From assembly GCA_964655115.1 (NCBI GenBank), contig CAZZKM010000006.1:1-45839 (forward strand): DNA of 45,839 nt. The letters are read 5' to 3'. Positions 34,422 to 41,659 of this stretch are shown here, piece after piece. The notes under the pieces are model-generated. The model was not told the DNA's origin. It did not search any database and saw only the letters and a program-made list of their open reading frames with translations. Numbering within the stretch: position 1 is the first letter of the stretch; each line of letters starts with the position of its first letter. The translations under genes and the position numbers were made by a program. The DNA comes from ATZT02 sp964655115 (lineage in GTDB: Bacteria > Actinomycetota > Actinomycetes > S36-B12 > UBA5976).

Positions 34422-34855
34422 AAGTCTTAGTTCTTAATGGACCAAACTTACAAAGACTTGGAACCAGAGAGCCAGAAATTTATGGCACAGATACTTTTGC
34501 TGATTTAAAAAATTCTTGCGAATTTTTTGGAAAAAATATAGGTTTTGAAATTGATTTTCGCCAAACCGATGATGAAGCAACAATGATTAAGTGGTTTCAT
34601 GAAGCAGCCGATAATAAATATCCTGTTGTCATAAACCCTGCTGCCTTTACTCATTACAGTTACGCTATTCGAGATGCCGCGAGTATGAAAACTGCTCCAT
34701 TAATTGAAGTTCATATTTCAAATCCAAATGCTAGAGAGGAATTTAGACATTTTTCGGTTTTAGCAGGTGTTGCAGATGGCGCAATTGCTGGTTTTGGAAT
34801 TGAAAGTTATCACCTTGCTTTGACGGCATTAAAAAATAAATTAAATAATGCCTAA
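34418..34855 (+). CDS. aroQ: 3-dehydroquinate dehydratase, type II
   Basis: The 145-residue type II dehydroquinase begins with VLNGPNLQRLGTREPEIYG. The catalytic tyrosine is Tyr22 and the flexible-lid arginine is Arg17. Asn73, His79 (NPAAFTHYS) and His99 (EVHISN) complete the site. It forms a dodecamer in the cytoplasm. It overlaps aroB by four bases at the start and the next gene by eight bases at the end. Confidence 0.95.
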   Translation: MKVLVLNGPNLQRLGTREPEIYGTDTFADLKNSCEFFGKNIGFEIDFRQTDDEATMIKWFHEAADNKYPVVINPAAFTHYSYAIRDAASMKTAPLIEVHISNPNAREEFRHFSVLAGVADGAIAGFGIESYHLALTALKNKLNNA

Positions 34856-35924
34856 TTTTCTAGAGCGCAGGAATAAATTAAGAGAAATTTTTGCATCAAC
34901 TTCTAACGCTGCATTGTTTTTTGATGCAGTAAGTATTCGATATTTAAGTGGATTTTCAGGTTCTAATTCCGCACTTTTAATTGGAACTGATGCAAATGAC
35001 GATTTGTTATTAACTGATGAAAGATATACCAAACGGGCTAAAGATGAAGCTATAGATATAAAAATTGAAATTAATAGAGATTTTTTCTCTATTATTAAAA
35101 GTCAAGTACTTCAGTTAAAATTAAGTAAAATGGCAATTGACCCAAAATTACTTACTTTTGCTCAAGCCGAATTCATTCAAAAAGACTTAAATCTTGAATT
35201 AGTAAAGTTTAAAGATTTCTTAAGTCCATTAAGAATGATTAAAGATGAATATGAAATCAAACAAATTAGAAAAGCTTGTGCAATTACAGCCGATACTCTG
35301 TGGTTTTTGATAAATGATTTAAGACCAGGAATGGACGAAAAACAAATCGCAAGACTCTTACAAGAGGGATTTTTAAAAAGAGGTGCAGATGGTTTGGCGT
35401 TTTCTTCAATTGTGGCAAGTGGGATAAACAGCGCTACGCCACATCATGAACCATCTAATCGTGTTTTAGAACGAGGCGACATGGTCACTATTGATTGTGG
35501 AGCAATGGTTAATGGTTATCACGCAGATATGACTCGAACCGTGTTTATTGGAACATGTGCTGATTGGCAAAAAGAAATTTATGACACAGTTATGAATGCT
35601 CAAATGCTAGGCAGGAAGAAATTAAAGATTGGAGTGAGTGCAGAAGAAGTAGATCAAGAATGCAGAAAATATATTGAGGAGGCAAACTTTGGTTCCTATT
35701 TTGTTCATGGCACTGGCCATGGAGTTGGACTTGAAATACACGAACCCATGTTTTTAGCTAAAGAGGTTAAGACTAAACTTTCGAGTGGAAATTGTGTAAC
35801 CGTTGAACCAGGAATTTATCTACCTGACAAAGGTGGAGTAAGAATTGAAGACACTTGCTTGGTCACAGATGGTGATGCAGAAGTTTTAACCCCAGGATCT
35901 CACGAAATAATTTGTGTGGCATAA
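34848..35924 (+). CDS. pepQ: M24-family Xaa-Pro peptidase (PepQ/PepP-like)
   Basis: The 358-residue protein has a creatinase-like N-terminal domain and a pita-bread metallopeptidase domain. The five metal ligands can be followed: Asp216 and Asp227 (TIDCGAMVNGYHAD), the His of HGTGHGVG, the Glu of VEPGIY and the Glu of RIEDTC. It releases N-terminal residues next to proline, or degrades X-Pro dipeptides. The start ATG overlaps the aroQ stop by eight bases. The aroQ, pepQ, efp, nusB order is widely conserved and links proline-related peptide turnover with EF-P. Confidence 0.9.
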   Translation: MPNFLERRNKLREIFASTSNAALFFDAVSIRYLSGFSGSNSALLIGTDANDDLLLTDERYTKRAKDEAIDIKIEINRDFFSIIKSQVLQLKLSKMAIDPKLLTFAQAEFIQKDLNLELVKFKDFLSPLRMIKDEYEIKQIRKACAITADTLWFLINDLRPGMDEKQIARLLQEGFLKRGADGLAFSSIVASGINSATPHHEPSNRVLERGDMVTIDCGAMVNGYHADMTRTVFIGTCADWQKEIYDTVMNAQMLGRKKLKIGVSAEEVDQECRKYIEEANFGSYFVHGTGHGVGLEIHEPMFLAKEVKTKLSSGNCVTVEPGIYLPDKGGVRIEDTCLVTDGDAEVLTPGSHEIICVA

Positions 35925-35950
35925 AAGAAAGCAACTAGGAGTAATTTAAC

Positions 35951-36508
35951 GTGGCAACGACAAATGACTTAAAAAATGGCATGGTTTTAAATATTGATGG
36001 TCAATTATGGAATGTGATTGATTTTCAACACGTAAAACCAGGCAAAGGCGGCGCTTTTGTTAGAACTAAATTAAAAAATATTTTAAGCGGCAAAGTTGTA
36101 GATCGAACCTTTAATGCTGGAGTAAAAGTAGAAACGGCACAGGTTGATAAAAGAGATATGCAATATCTATATAGAGATGGAGATGGCTGGGTATTTATGG
36201 ATACATCTAGCTATGACCAAATAACAATCAGCAACTCAACAGTTGGCGATGCAGCAAATTACATGTTGGAAAATCAAGAAGTAATGGTTGCAATGCATGA
36301 AGGAAACCCTTTATATATAGAAATGCCAGCAAACGTGGAATTAACTATTGAATACACAGAACCAGGTTTACAAGGGGATAGATCAAATGCAGGAAGTAAA
36401 TCTGCAAAATTAGAAACTGGATATGAAATTCAAGTTCCACTTTTTATAAACCAGGGAGAAAAAGTTCGAGTAGATACTCGTGACGGTTCTTATCTTGGCA
36501 GAGCTTAA
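35951..36508 (+). CDS. efp: Translation elongation factor P
   Basis: The 185-residue three-domain protein relieves ribosome stalling at consecutive prolines. The tip loop of domain I is PGKGGAF at residues 30-36, with lysine at position 32, so it is of the lysine type and not the rhamnosylated arginine type. Whether Lys32 is modified cannot be told; no epmA or epmB is present here. The start is GTG 35951 with an AGGAG ribosome binding site about eight bases upstream. nusB follows after eight bases. Confidence 0.97.
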   Translation: MATTNDLKNGMVLNIDGQLWNVIDFQHVKPGKGGAFVRTKLKNILSGKVVDRTFNAGVKVETAQVDKRDMQYLYRDGDGWVFMDTSSYDQITISNSTVGDAANYMLENQEVMVAMHEGNPLYIEMPANVELTIEYTEPGLQGDRSNAGSKSAKLETGYEIQVPLFINQGEKVRVDTRDGSYLGRA

Positions 36509-36516
36509 ATAATTAA

Positions 36517-36900
36517 ATGAGTGCTAGGACTAAAGCTAGAAAAAGAGCACTCGATGCTATTTTTCAAGCTGATTTAAATAATAAGCCAATTACTGAAATC
36601 CAAGACGAAAGTGACGTTGAAGATAAGAAATATTCAGATATTTTAATTAATGGAATAAATGAGAATCAAGCACAAATTGATTCTCTTATTTCTGATTCTT
36701 TATCAAATTGGACCATAGATCGAATTCCAAGAGTGGATAAGAATATTCTTCGAGTGGCAGTTTATGAACTTTTATTTCAAAAAGATGTGCCAGTAAACGT
36801 TGTTATAAGTGAAGCTGTAAAACTTGCTGAGGATCTTTCCACTGATGATTCTGCTTCATTTGTAAACGGAACTTTGGCAAATATAAGTAAAAAAATTTGA
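36517..36900 (+). CDS. nusB: Transcription antitermination factor NusB
   Basis: The 127-residue all-helical protein has the NusB features KARKRALDAIFQADL at about residues 6-20, WTIDRIPRVDKNILRVAVYELLF at about 68-90, and the C-terminal VNGTLANI. With NusE (S10) it binds boxA RNA and supports rRNA transcription. The gene ends the aro to efp block. Its stop lies only four bases before the 3' end of a tRNA on the opposite strand. Confidence 0.93.
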   Translation: MSARTKARKRALDAIFQADLNNKPITEIQDESDVEDKKYSDILINGINENQAQIDSLISDSLSNWTIDRIPRVDKNILRVAVYELLFQKDVPVNVVISEAVKLAEDLSTDDSASFVNGTLANISKKI

Positions 36901-36904
36901 AATG

Positions 36905-36978
36905 TGCCCCGGGTGAGATTCGAACTCACACCGGTACGAGTTTGAGTCGTATGCCTCTGCCAGTTGGGCTACCGGGGC
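36905..36978 (-). tRNA. tRNA with anticodon CAA (nominally Leu) but a short variable loop
   Basis: The minus-strand sequence folds as a 74-nt cloverleaf. Acceptor GCCCCGG pairs with CCGGGGC, the anticodon stem TACGA/TCGTA encloses loop CTCAAAC with anticodon CAA, and T-arm GTGAG/CTCAC encloses TTCGAAT. The discriminator is A. The anticodon reads UUG (leucine). Leucine tRNAs normally carry a long variable arm, but here the variable region is only five bases (CCGGT). The D-stem has three good pairs with a C-A mismatch at the fourth. CCA is not encoded. The gene is certain; its amino acid identity is less so. Confidence 0.88.
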
Positions 36979-37044
36979 CAAAAACAACAATTTAACTATT
37001 TAACTCTACGACACATTATTTAGAAAAAGATCTTTCGCCTAGGC

Positions 37045-37050
37045 TATAAC
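37045..37050 (+). promoter_or_regulatory. Putative -10 element (TATAAC) for leaderless pdtaR
   Basis: TATAAC ends seven bases before ATG 37058. No Shine-Dalgarno sequence lies between, and no clear -35 is present. The predicted transcript would begin at the start codon. Confidence 0.4.
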
Positions 37051-37057
37051 CACACTT

Positions 37058-37639
37058 ATGAGTACAAAGTTAAAAGTTGTCGTTGCTGAAGACGAAGCAT
37101 TAATTCGACTTGATTTAGTAGAAATGCTGATCGAGTCTGGATATGAAGTTGTTGGTCAAGCTGGTGATGGATTTAAGGCAATCGAATTAACTGAAAATTT
37201 TAAACCAGATTTAGTCATCATGGATATAAAAATGCCAAAATTAGATGGAATTTCAGCTGCAGAAAAAATTGCTTCTAATCGTATTTGTCCCGTGGTGATC
37301 TTAACTGCATTTTCGCAAAAAGATTTAGTTGAAAAAGCAAGAGATGCAGGTGCGATGGCGTATTTAACTAAACCTTTTTCAATGGATGAATTAATGCCTG
37401 CCATTGAACTTGCTGTTTCTAGATTTCAAGAGATAAAGCAATTAGATAGTGAAATAAAAGATCTCCAAGAGCAACTAAAAGCTCGAAAAGCCATTGATCA
37501 AGCAAAAGCCCTATTGATTAAACATCTAAAATTATCTGAACCTGAAGCTTTTAAATGGATGCAAAAAACTGCCATGGATAAAAGACGTTCCATGCTTGAT
37601 GTTGCAACTCTAGTTATTGAGGAATATAAAAACCGCTAG
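37058..37639 (+). CDS. pdtaR: ANTAR-domain response regulator, PdtaR-like antiterminator
   Basis: The 193-residue protein has a receiver domain with the acidic pair Glu11-Asp12, phospho-acceptor Asp56 (VIMDIKMP), Thr83 and Lys105. A short coiled coil (about 121-137) follows. The C-terminal ANTAR domain has the family signature in RKAIDQAKALLIKHLKLSEPEAFKWMQKTA. ANTAR proteins bind paired RNA hairpins and prevent termination after phosphorylation. In actinobacteria the partner kinase PdtaS is encoded at a distance, and none is seen here. The ATG lacks a ribosome binding site and is preceded by TATAAC, suggesting a leaderless mRNA. Its stop overlaps the converging upp stop. Confidence 0.93.
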   Translation: MSTKLKVVVAEDEALIRLDLVEMLIESGYEVVGQAGDGFKAIELTENFKPDLVIMDIKMPKLDGISAAEKIASNRICPVVILTAFSQKDLVEKARDAGAMAYLTKPFSMDELMPAIELAVSRFQEIKQLDSEIKDLQEQLKARKAIDQAKALLIKHLKLSEPEAFKWMQKTAMDKRRSMLDVATLVIEEYKNR

Positions 37640-38274
37640 TCAGCAGTTCCAAATAATCGATCTCCGGCATCTCCAAGACCTGGCACAATGTAGCCGTGCT
37701 CGTTTAATTTTTCATCTAAACCAGCACATACAACTTTTATATTGACACTTTTTCCAAATGATTCTTCAAGTTTTTTTAATCCTTCAGGTGCAGCTAAAAG
37801 ACAAATCGCCACTACATCTTTAGCACCTCGATCAATTAATAACTTAATTGCAGCAACTAATGTTCCACCTGTAGCAAGCATTGGATCAAGAACAAAAACT
37901 TGTCTATTTTTTATCTCCCCAGGAATTCTTTCTGCATAAGTTGAAGGTTGTAGTGTTTCTTCATTTCTAACCATTCCCAAGAATCCAACTTCTGCAGCTG
38001 GCAAAATACGCATCATTCCATCTAACATTCCAAGTCCAGCTCTTAAAATCGGAACAACTAGTGGTTTTGGTTCTGCAATTTCGTAACCTTTTGTTTTGGT
38101 AATTGGTGTTTCAACAGTTTTCTCAACAATATTTAAATTTCTTGTAGCTTCATAAGATAAAAGTGTGACTAGTTCTTCAACTAAGTGACGAAAAATTAAA
38201 GAATCTGTATTTTTATCTCTTAGTAGAGTTAATTTGGTCGAGACCAGCGGATGGTCCAGAATCACTGTTTCCAT
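37636..38274 (-). CDS. upp: Uracil phosphoribosyltransferase
   Basis: The 212-residue salvage enzyme joins uracil and PRPP to give UMP. Characteristic parts are VPILRAGLGMLDGM at about residues 73-86, the PRPP loop VLDPMLATGGT at about 127-137, and the uracil-binding C-terminus GYIVPGLGDAGDRLFGT. The length is normal. It converges on pdtaR, with both stop codons lying in the palindrome CTAG (37636-37639), and is divergent from livK. The upstream DNA on its strand contains TATAGA as a possible -10. Confidence 0.96.
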   Translation of the reverse strand: METVILDHPLVSTKLTLLRDKNTDSLIFRHLVEELVTLLSYEATRNLNIVEKTVETPITKTKGYEIAEPKPLVVPILRAGLGMLDGMMRILPAAEVGFLGMVRNEETLQPSTYAERIPGEIKNRQVFVLDPMLATGGTLVAAIKLLIDRGAKDVVAICLLAAPEGLKKLEESFGKSVNIKVVCAGLDEKLNEHGYIVPGLGDAGDRLFGTAD

Positions 38275-38347
38275 GCATCAGACAATATCTATACAAGCCC
38301 CTTTGTGAGGACATAATGCCTATTGGTGTCAGGGGTCACATCCAAAT

Positions 38348-38376
38348 TTGAACACAAAATGAACCTCAGGTATCCT
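38348..38376 (+). promoter_or_regulatory. Predicted livK promoter
   Basis: TTGAAC at 38348-38353 and TATCCT at 38371-38376 have an ideal 17-bp spacer. Transcription would start near 38383, leaving a leader of about 68 bases that contains the palindrome and the purine-rich ribosome binding site (AGAAAGAGGAAGA) just before ATG 38451. Confidence 0.6.
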
Positions 38377-38385
38377 CAAAGGAAA

Positions 38386-38422
38386 CACAGATTGATGAAT
38401 GCATTCATCATGTATTTCTGTG
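38386..38422 (+). promoter_or_regulatory. Palindrome in the livK leader: probable operator or 5' hairpin
   Basis: TGATGAATGCATTCATCA at 38393-38410 is a perfect 18-bp palindrome. Outer arms CACAGA (38386-38391) and TCTGTG (38417-38422) extend the dyad with an offset of five bases. It begins about three bases after the predicted transcript start, so a bound repressor would block RNA polymerase. As RNA it could fold with a TGCA loop. I cannot match it to a known actinobacterial regulator site. Confidence 0.6.
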
Positions 38423-38450
38423 CCCTAGGGAAAAACAAGAAAGAGGAAGA

Positions 38451-39587
38451 ATGTCATTAGTTAAGAGAAGCATCGGTATTGCAGCTTCTGTTGCTGTTGC
38501 ATTTGCAACTTTTGTTGCACCTGCACAAGCAGCACCAACAGGTTGCTCCGGCGATCTTAAATTGGTATTCCAAGGTGGTTTGACTGGCCCAGCCGCTCAA
38601 ACTGGTATTGGCGAATACAACGGTTTTAAATTAGCCGTATTGCAATACAACGAAACACGTGGTTCTAATCCAAAAGTTGAACCATCATTTATCGATACAC
38701 AAGCAGATCCAGCACAATCACCTGCACTTGCATTAGCAACAGTTAATGATGCATGCGTAATCGGTGTTGTCGGTGGTATGTATTCAGGTGAAACACGTGC
38801 AGCGCTACCTATTTATCTAAAAGGTGGTTTGCCAGTAATTTCTCCATCTGCAACTAACGCAACTTTGCCAACAGTTGGTGGAGACGTTTTCCACCGCGTT
38901 GTAGCAAATGATGACGTACAAGGTCCAGCTCTTGCAACTTTGTCAGGTAATCAACCAAATGCGAAAGTCTTTATTGTTGATGATCAATCAACTTACGGTA
39001 AAGATTTAGCAACTACCGTTAAGAAGAAACTTGCAAAAGCAAAGCAAGCTGGTTCTGATTCAGTAACATCTGGAACAACCAACTTCACTTCAGTTGTTGC
39101 AAAAGTTAAGAAGTCTGGAGCTAACACTGTATTTTATGGTGGTTACTACCCAGAAGCTTCTAAGTTCGTGAAAGCACTTCGCGACAATCCAGCAACAAAG
39201 AATGTTAAATTCATTGCTGGTGATGGTGTACTAGATAACGAATACATCAAATTGGCAAAGAAGAACGCTGAAGGAACTTCTATGACTGCTCCATACATTC
39301 CAATGGAAAGAGCAGACAAGAAACTTACAGCAATTTACAAGAAAGAATTCGGCGTTGCTCCAGCTGTTTACACACTTGAGGCATACAACGCAGCAGGATT
39401 CTTCCTTGCAGCTGTTAAAGCAGGTAAAACCGATAGACCATCTATCTTGAACTACATCAACACTTCTTCATATAAAGGTGTTGGTCAAACTCTCAAGTTC
39501 GATGCTAAAGGTGAACCAGCCACTAAGGTGATGAACGAATTCATCGTCAAGAATGGCAAAATCGAATACGTAGGCGCAATTAAGTAA
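38451..39587 (+). CDS. livK: Branched-chain amino acid ABC transporter, substrate-binding protein
   Basis: The 378-residue protein is a type I periplasmic-binding-fold receptor (Peripla_BP_6/LivJ type). A signal peptide spans residues 1-27, with a signal peptidase I-type site AQA/APT. The nearest cysteine (Cys32 in PTGC) is not in a good lipobox. The mature domain contains FQGGLTGPAAQTGIGEYNGFKLA and DDQSTYGKDLA. Codon choice differs from the neighbours: many AAC, TTC, ATC, AAG, GGT and CGT codons, a mark of very high expression. A strong promoter, a palindrome and a good ribosome binding site precede it, and a hairpin follows. Ligand specificity (Leu/Ile/Val or other) is inferred only. Confidence 0.92.
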   Translation: MSLVKRSIGIAASVAVAFATFVAPAQAAPTGCSGDLKLVFQGGLTGPAAQTGIGEYNGFKLAVLQYNETRGSNPKVEPSFIDTQADPAQSPALALATVNDACVIGVVGGMYSGETRAALPIYLKGGLPVISPSATNATLPTVGGDVFHRVVANDDVQGPALATLSGNQPNAKVFIVDDQSTYGKDLATTVKKKLAKAKQAGSDSVTSGTTNFTSVVAKVKKSGANTVFYGGYYPEASKFVKALRDNPATKNVKFIAGDGVLDNEYIKLAKKNAEGTSMTAPYIPMERADKKLTAIYKKEFGVAPAVYTLEAYNAAGFFLAAVKAGKTDRPSILNYINTSSYKGVGQTLKFDAKGEPATKVMNEFIVKNGKIEYVGAIK

Positions 39588-39606
39588 ATACGTATTTAAT
39601 AGTTGT

Positions 39607-39635
39607 AGGGTGAGGTACATTAAGTACCTCACCCT
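39607..39635 (+). terminator. Perfect 12-bp hairpin between livK and livH (attenuator or mRNA stabiliser)
   Basis: AGGGTGAGGTAC and GTACCTCACCCT form a perfect 12-bp stem with loop ATTAA. A run of U does not follow, so complete intrinsic termination is unlikely. Placed right after the binding-protein gene, it probably protects the livK mRNA 3' end or causes partial termination, so that livK is made in excess of the membrane subunits. Confidence 0.75.
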
Positions 39636-39653
39636 CATCATTAAGGAGTGTTA

Positions 39654-40604
39654 GTGGATTTCTCAATTCTGTGGACAGAGTTTGGATCCCTTCTATTAGA
39701 TGGCATTGTTGTTGGTGCAATTTATGCACTCATCTCACTTGGTTACACGTTGGTTTATGGAGTATTACGTTTAATTAACTTCGCACACTCTGAGATATTT
39801 ATGCTCGGAACTTTTGCTTGCTTAGGTGTGACAATGTCTTTAGGTTTCACAGGTTTTGAAGAACCTTTAGGCATAGTTTCATTTCTGGGAGTATTTCTTT
39901 TAGTTGTTTTAGTTGCAGCAATAGCAAGTGGAAGTTCTGCAATGTTGTTAGAAGTAGTCGCATACAGGCGTTTAAGAAGAAAAAACGCTAACAGACTTTC
40001 ATCTCTTATTTCAGCAATTGGTGCTTCATTTTTCTTAGTAGAATTGTTCAGATTAATTTCTGATTCTAAAGATTGGGATTTCCCGCGACTTTTAGAAAAG
40101 AATTCATTATTTCAGATAGGAACTGCATATTTTACAATCGATAAGATTGTTGTGTTGGTGGGAGCAATTGGATTAATGATTATTTTGGATCGAATTATTC
40201 AAAAGTCCAGATTAGGCAGAGGAATCAGAGCAGTTTCACAAGATGAGCGGACCGCCATTTTGATGGGAGTAAATGTTGATCGAGTAATTGGTTTTACTTT
40301 CTTACTCGGTGGAGTTTTAGCAGGAGTAGCGTCAGCCTTTTATATGTTGTTTTACGAAGCTACAAAATTTAATGTTGGATTTCTACTAGGTATTTCAGCA
40401 TTTACAGCTGCAGTGCTTGGAGGTATTGGAAATATTCGGGGAGCTCTCGCTGGCTCTTTTGCCCTTGGAATTATTCAACAATTTTCTTCAGCAGTTCTGG
40501 GATACAACTGGAGAGATGTTGTGACATTTTTAATTCTGGTTTTAGTTCTTCTCTTCAAACCAACAGGTTTATTTGGTGAAGCATTGCAAAGGGCTCGAGT
40601 ATGA
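39654..40604 (+). CDS. livH: Branched-chain amino acid ABC transporter permease LivH
   Basis: The 316-residue membrane protein belongs to the LivH permease family (BPD_transp_2) with about eight helices. The family motif GVLRLINFAHSEIFMLG lies at about residues 36-52, and GGIGNIRGALAGSFALGI forms the ATPase-contacting region near the C-terminus. I start at GTG 39654, five bases after AAGGAG (39643-39648). The in-frame GTG at 39648 overlaps that ribosome binding site and is unlikely. The stop overlaps livM by four bases (ATGA). Confidence 0.94.
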   Translation: MDFSILWTEFGSLLLDGIVVGAIYALISLGYTLVYGVLRLINFAHSEIFMLGTFACLGVTMSLGFTGFEEPLGIVSFLGVFLLVVLVAAIASGSSAMLLEVVAYRRLRRKNANRLSSLISAIGASFFLVELFRLISDSKDWDFPRLLEKNSLFQIGTAYFTIDKIVVLVGAIGLMIILDRIIQKSRLGRGIRAVSQDERTAILMGVNVDRVIGFTFLLGGVLAGVASAFYMLFYEATKFNVGFLLGISAFTAAVLGGIGNIRGALAGSFALGIIQQFSSAVLGYNWRDVVTFLILVLVLLFKPTGLFGEALQRARV

Positions 40605-41659
40605 GTACAAATACTTCAAAAAAGGTTCGTTTTAACTTAAGAGATAAATTTGGGGATTGGTGGGAGACCACGACTCGAACACAACGAGTGATTTTTAGAG
40701 TGGCTGTAATTGGTTTGCTATATGTTCTTCCTTTTTTAGACAACCCTATTTTGGGAACTAATGAGTCAGATTTTGCTTCTGTGCTTTTTTACCCGATGGG
40801 TATGTATGCAATCATGGCAATTGGCTTAAACATCATTGTTGGTAAAAGCGGAATTCTTGATTTAGGTTATGTGGCATTTTTTGCAATAGGTGCCTACACT
40901 CATGCTATTTTCAGTCTTAATTTTGGATTTGATTTTTGGGAAAATGTTTTACTTGGCATGGCATTTGCAATGTTGGCTGGTCTTTGTCTAGGACTTCCTG
41001 CCCTTCGACTTCGTGGTGATTATTTAGCGATTATCACTTTAGGTTTCGGTGAAATTGTTCGCATTGTCGCAATAAACGTGAATGTAACTGGCGGCGCAGC
41101 TGGATTAGCTGGCATTCCAGCACCTCCTTCAATTTTTGGATTGGAATTTAGAGTTGACGATCCGAAACCTTTTTATTGGCTACTACTTACACTTCTGCTT
41201 TTAGTCGTTTGGGCATATTTACGTTTAATTGCAAGAAGACCAGGAAGAGCATGGGAAGCAATTAGAGAAGACGAAGACGTAGCAGAATTTATGGGTGTAG
41301 CAACCATGAAATATAAATTGTGGGGATTTATTTTAGGTGGCGCTGTCGGCGGCGGAGTAGGCGCAGTTTATTCATCACAAGTAACTTCGATTGTTCCTGA
41401 ATTATTTACCTTGAATGTTTCCATCATGATTTTGGCTTGCGTTGTTTTCGGTGGAATGGGAAATATATGGGGCGTTGCATTAGGTGCTGCATTATTAGGA
41501 TACTTTCCTGAAAAACTAAGATTTTTATCTGATACAAGAATTTTATTCTTTGGTCTGTTAATGGTTGTAATGATGAACATTAGGCCTGATGGATTAATAC
41601 CACGTAAAAAACGTGAAAAAGTTTATGACAAGAATACAGGTCAAGAGGTAACGCGATGA
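40601..41659 (+). CDS. livM: Branched-chain amino acid ABC transporter permease LivM
   Basis: The 352-residue second permease has a basic cytoplasmic N-terminus of about 30 residues and then about eight to nine membrane helices. Characteristic LivM blocks are GLNIIVGKSGILDLGYVAFFAIGAY, LRLRGDYLAIITLGFGEIVRI and the C-terminal FGGMGNIWGVALGAALLGYFPE. It pairs with LivH to form the channel. Both ends overlap adjacent genes by ATGA, so subunits are made in equal ratios. Confidence 0.94.
   Translation: MSTNTSKKVRFNLRDKFGDWWETTTRTQRVIFRVAVIGLLYVLPFLDNPILGTNESDFASVLFYPMGMYAIMAIGLNIIVGKSGILDLGYVAFFAIGAYTHAIFSLNFGFDFWENVLLGMAFAMLAGLCLGLPALRLRGDYLAIITLGFGEIVRIVAINVNVTGGAAGLAGIPAPPSIFGLEFRVDDPKPFYWLLLTLLLLVVWAYLRLIARRPGRAWEAIREDEDVAEFMGVATMKYKLWGFILGGAVGGGVGAVYSSQVTSIVPELFTLNVSIMILACVVFGGMGNIWGVALGAALLGYFPEKLRFLSDTRILFFGLLMVVMMNIRPDGLIPRKKREKVYDKNTGQEVTR

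Noticed and set aside
38423..38430. CCCTAGGG 8-bp palindrome in the livK leader as a separate operator
   Set aside because: It is short and lies next to the stronger dyad; eight-base palindromes arise by chance and no second copy near a promoter was seen.
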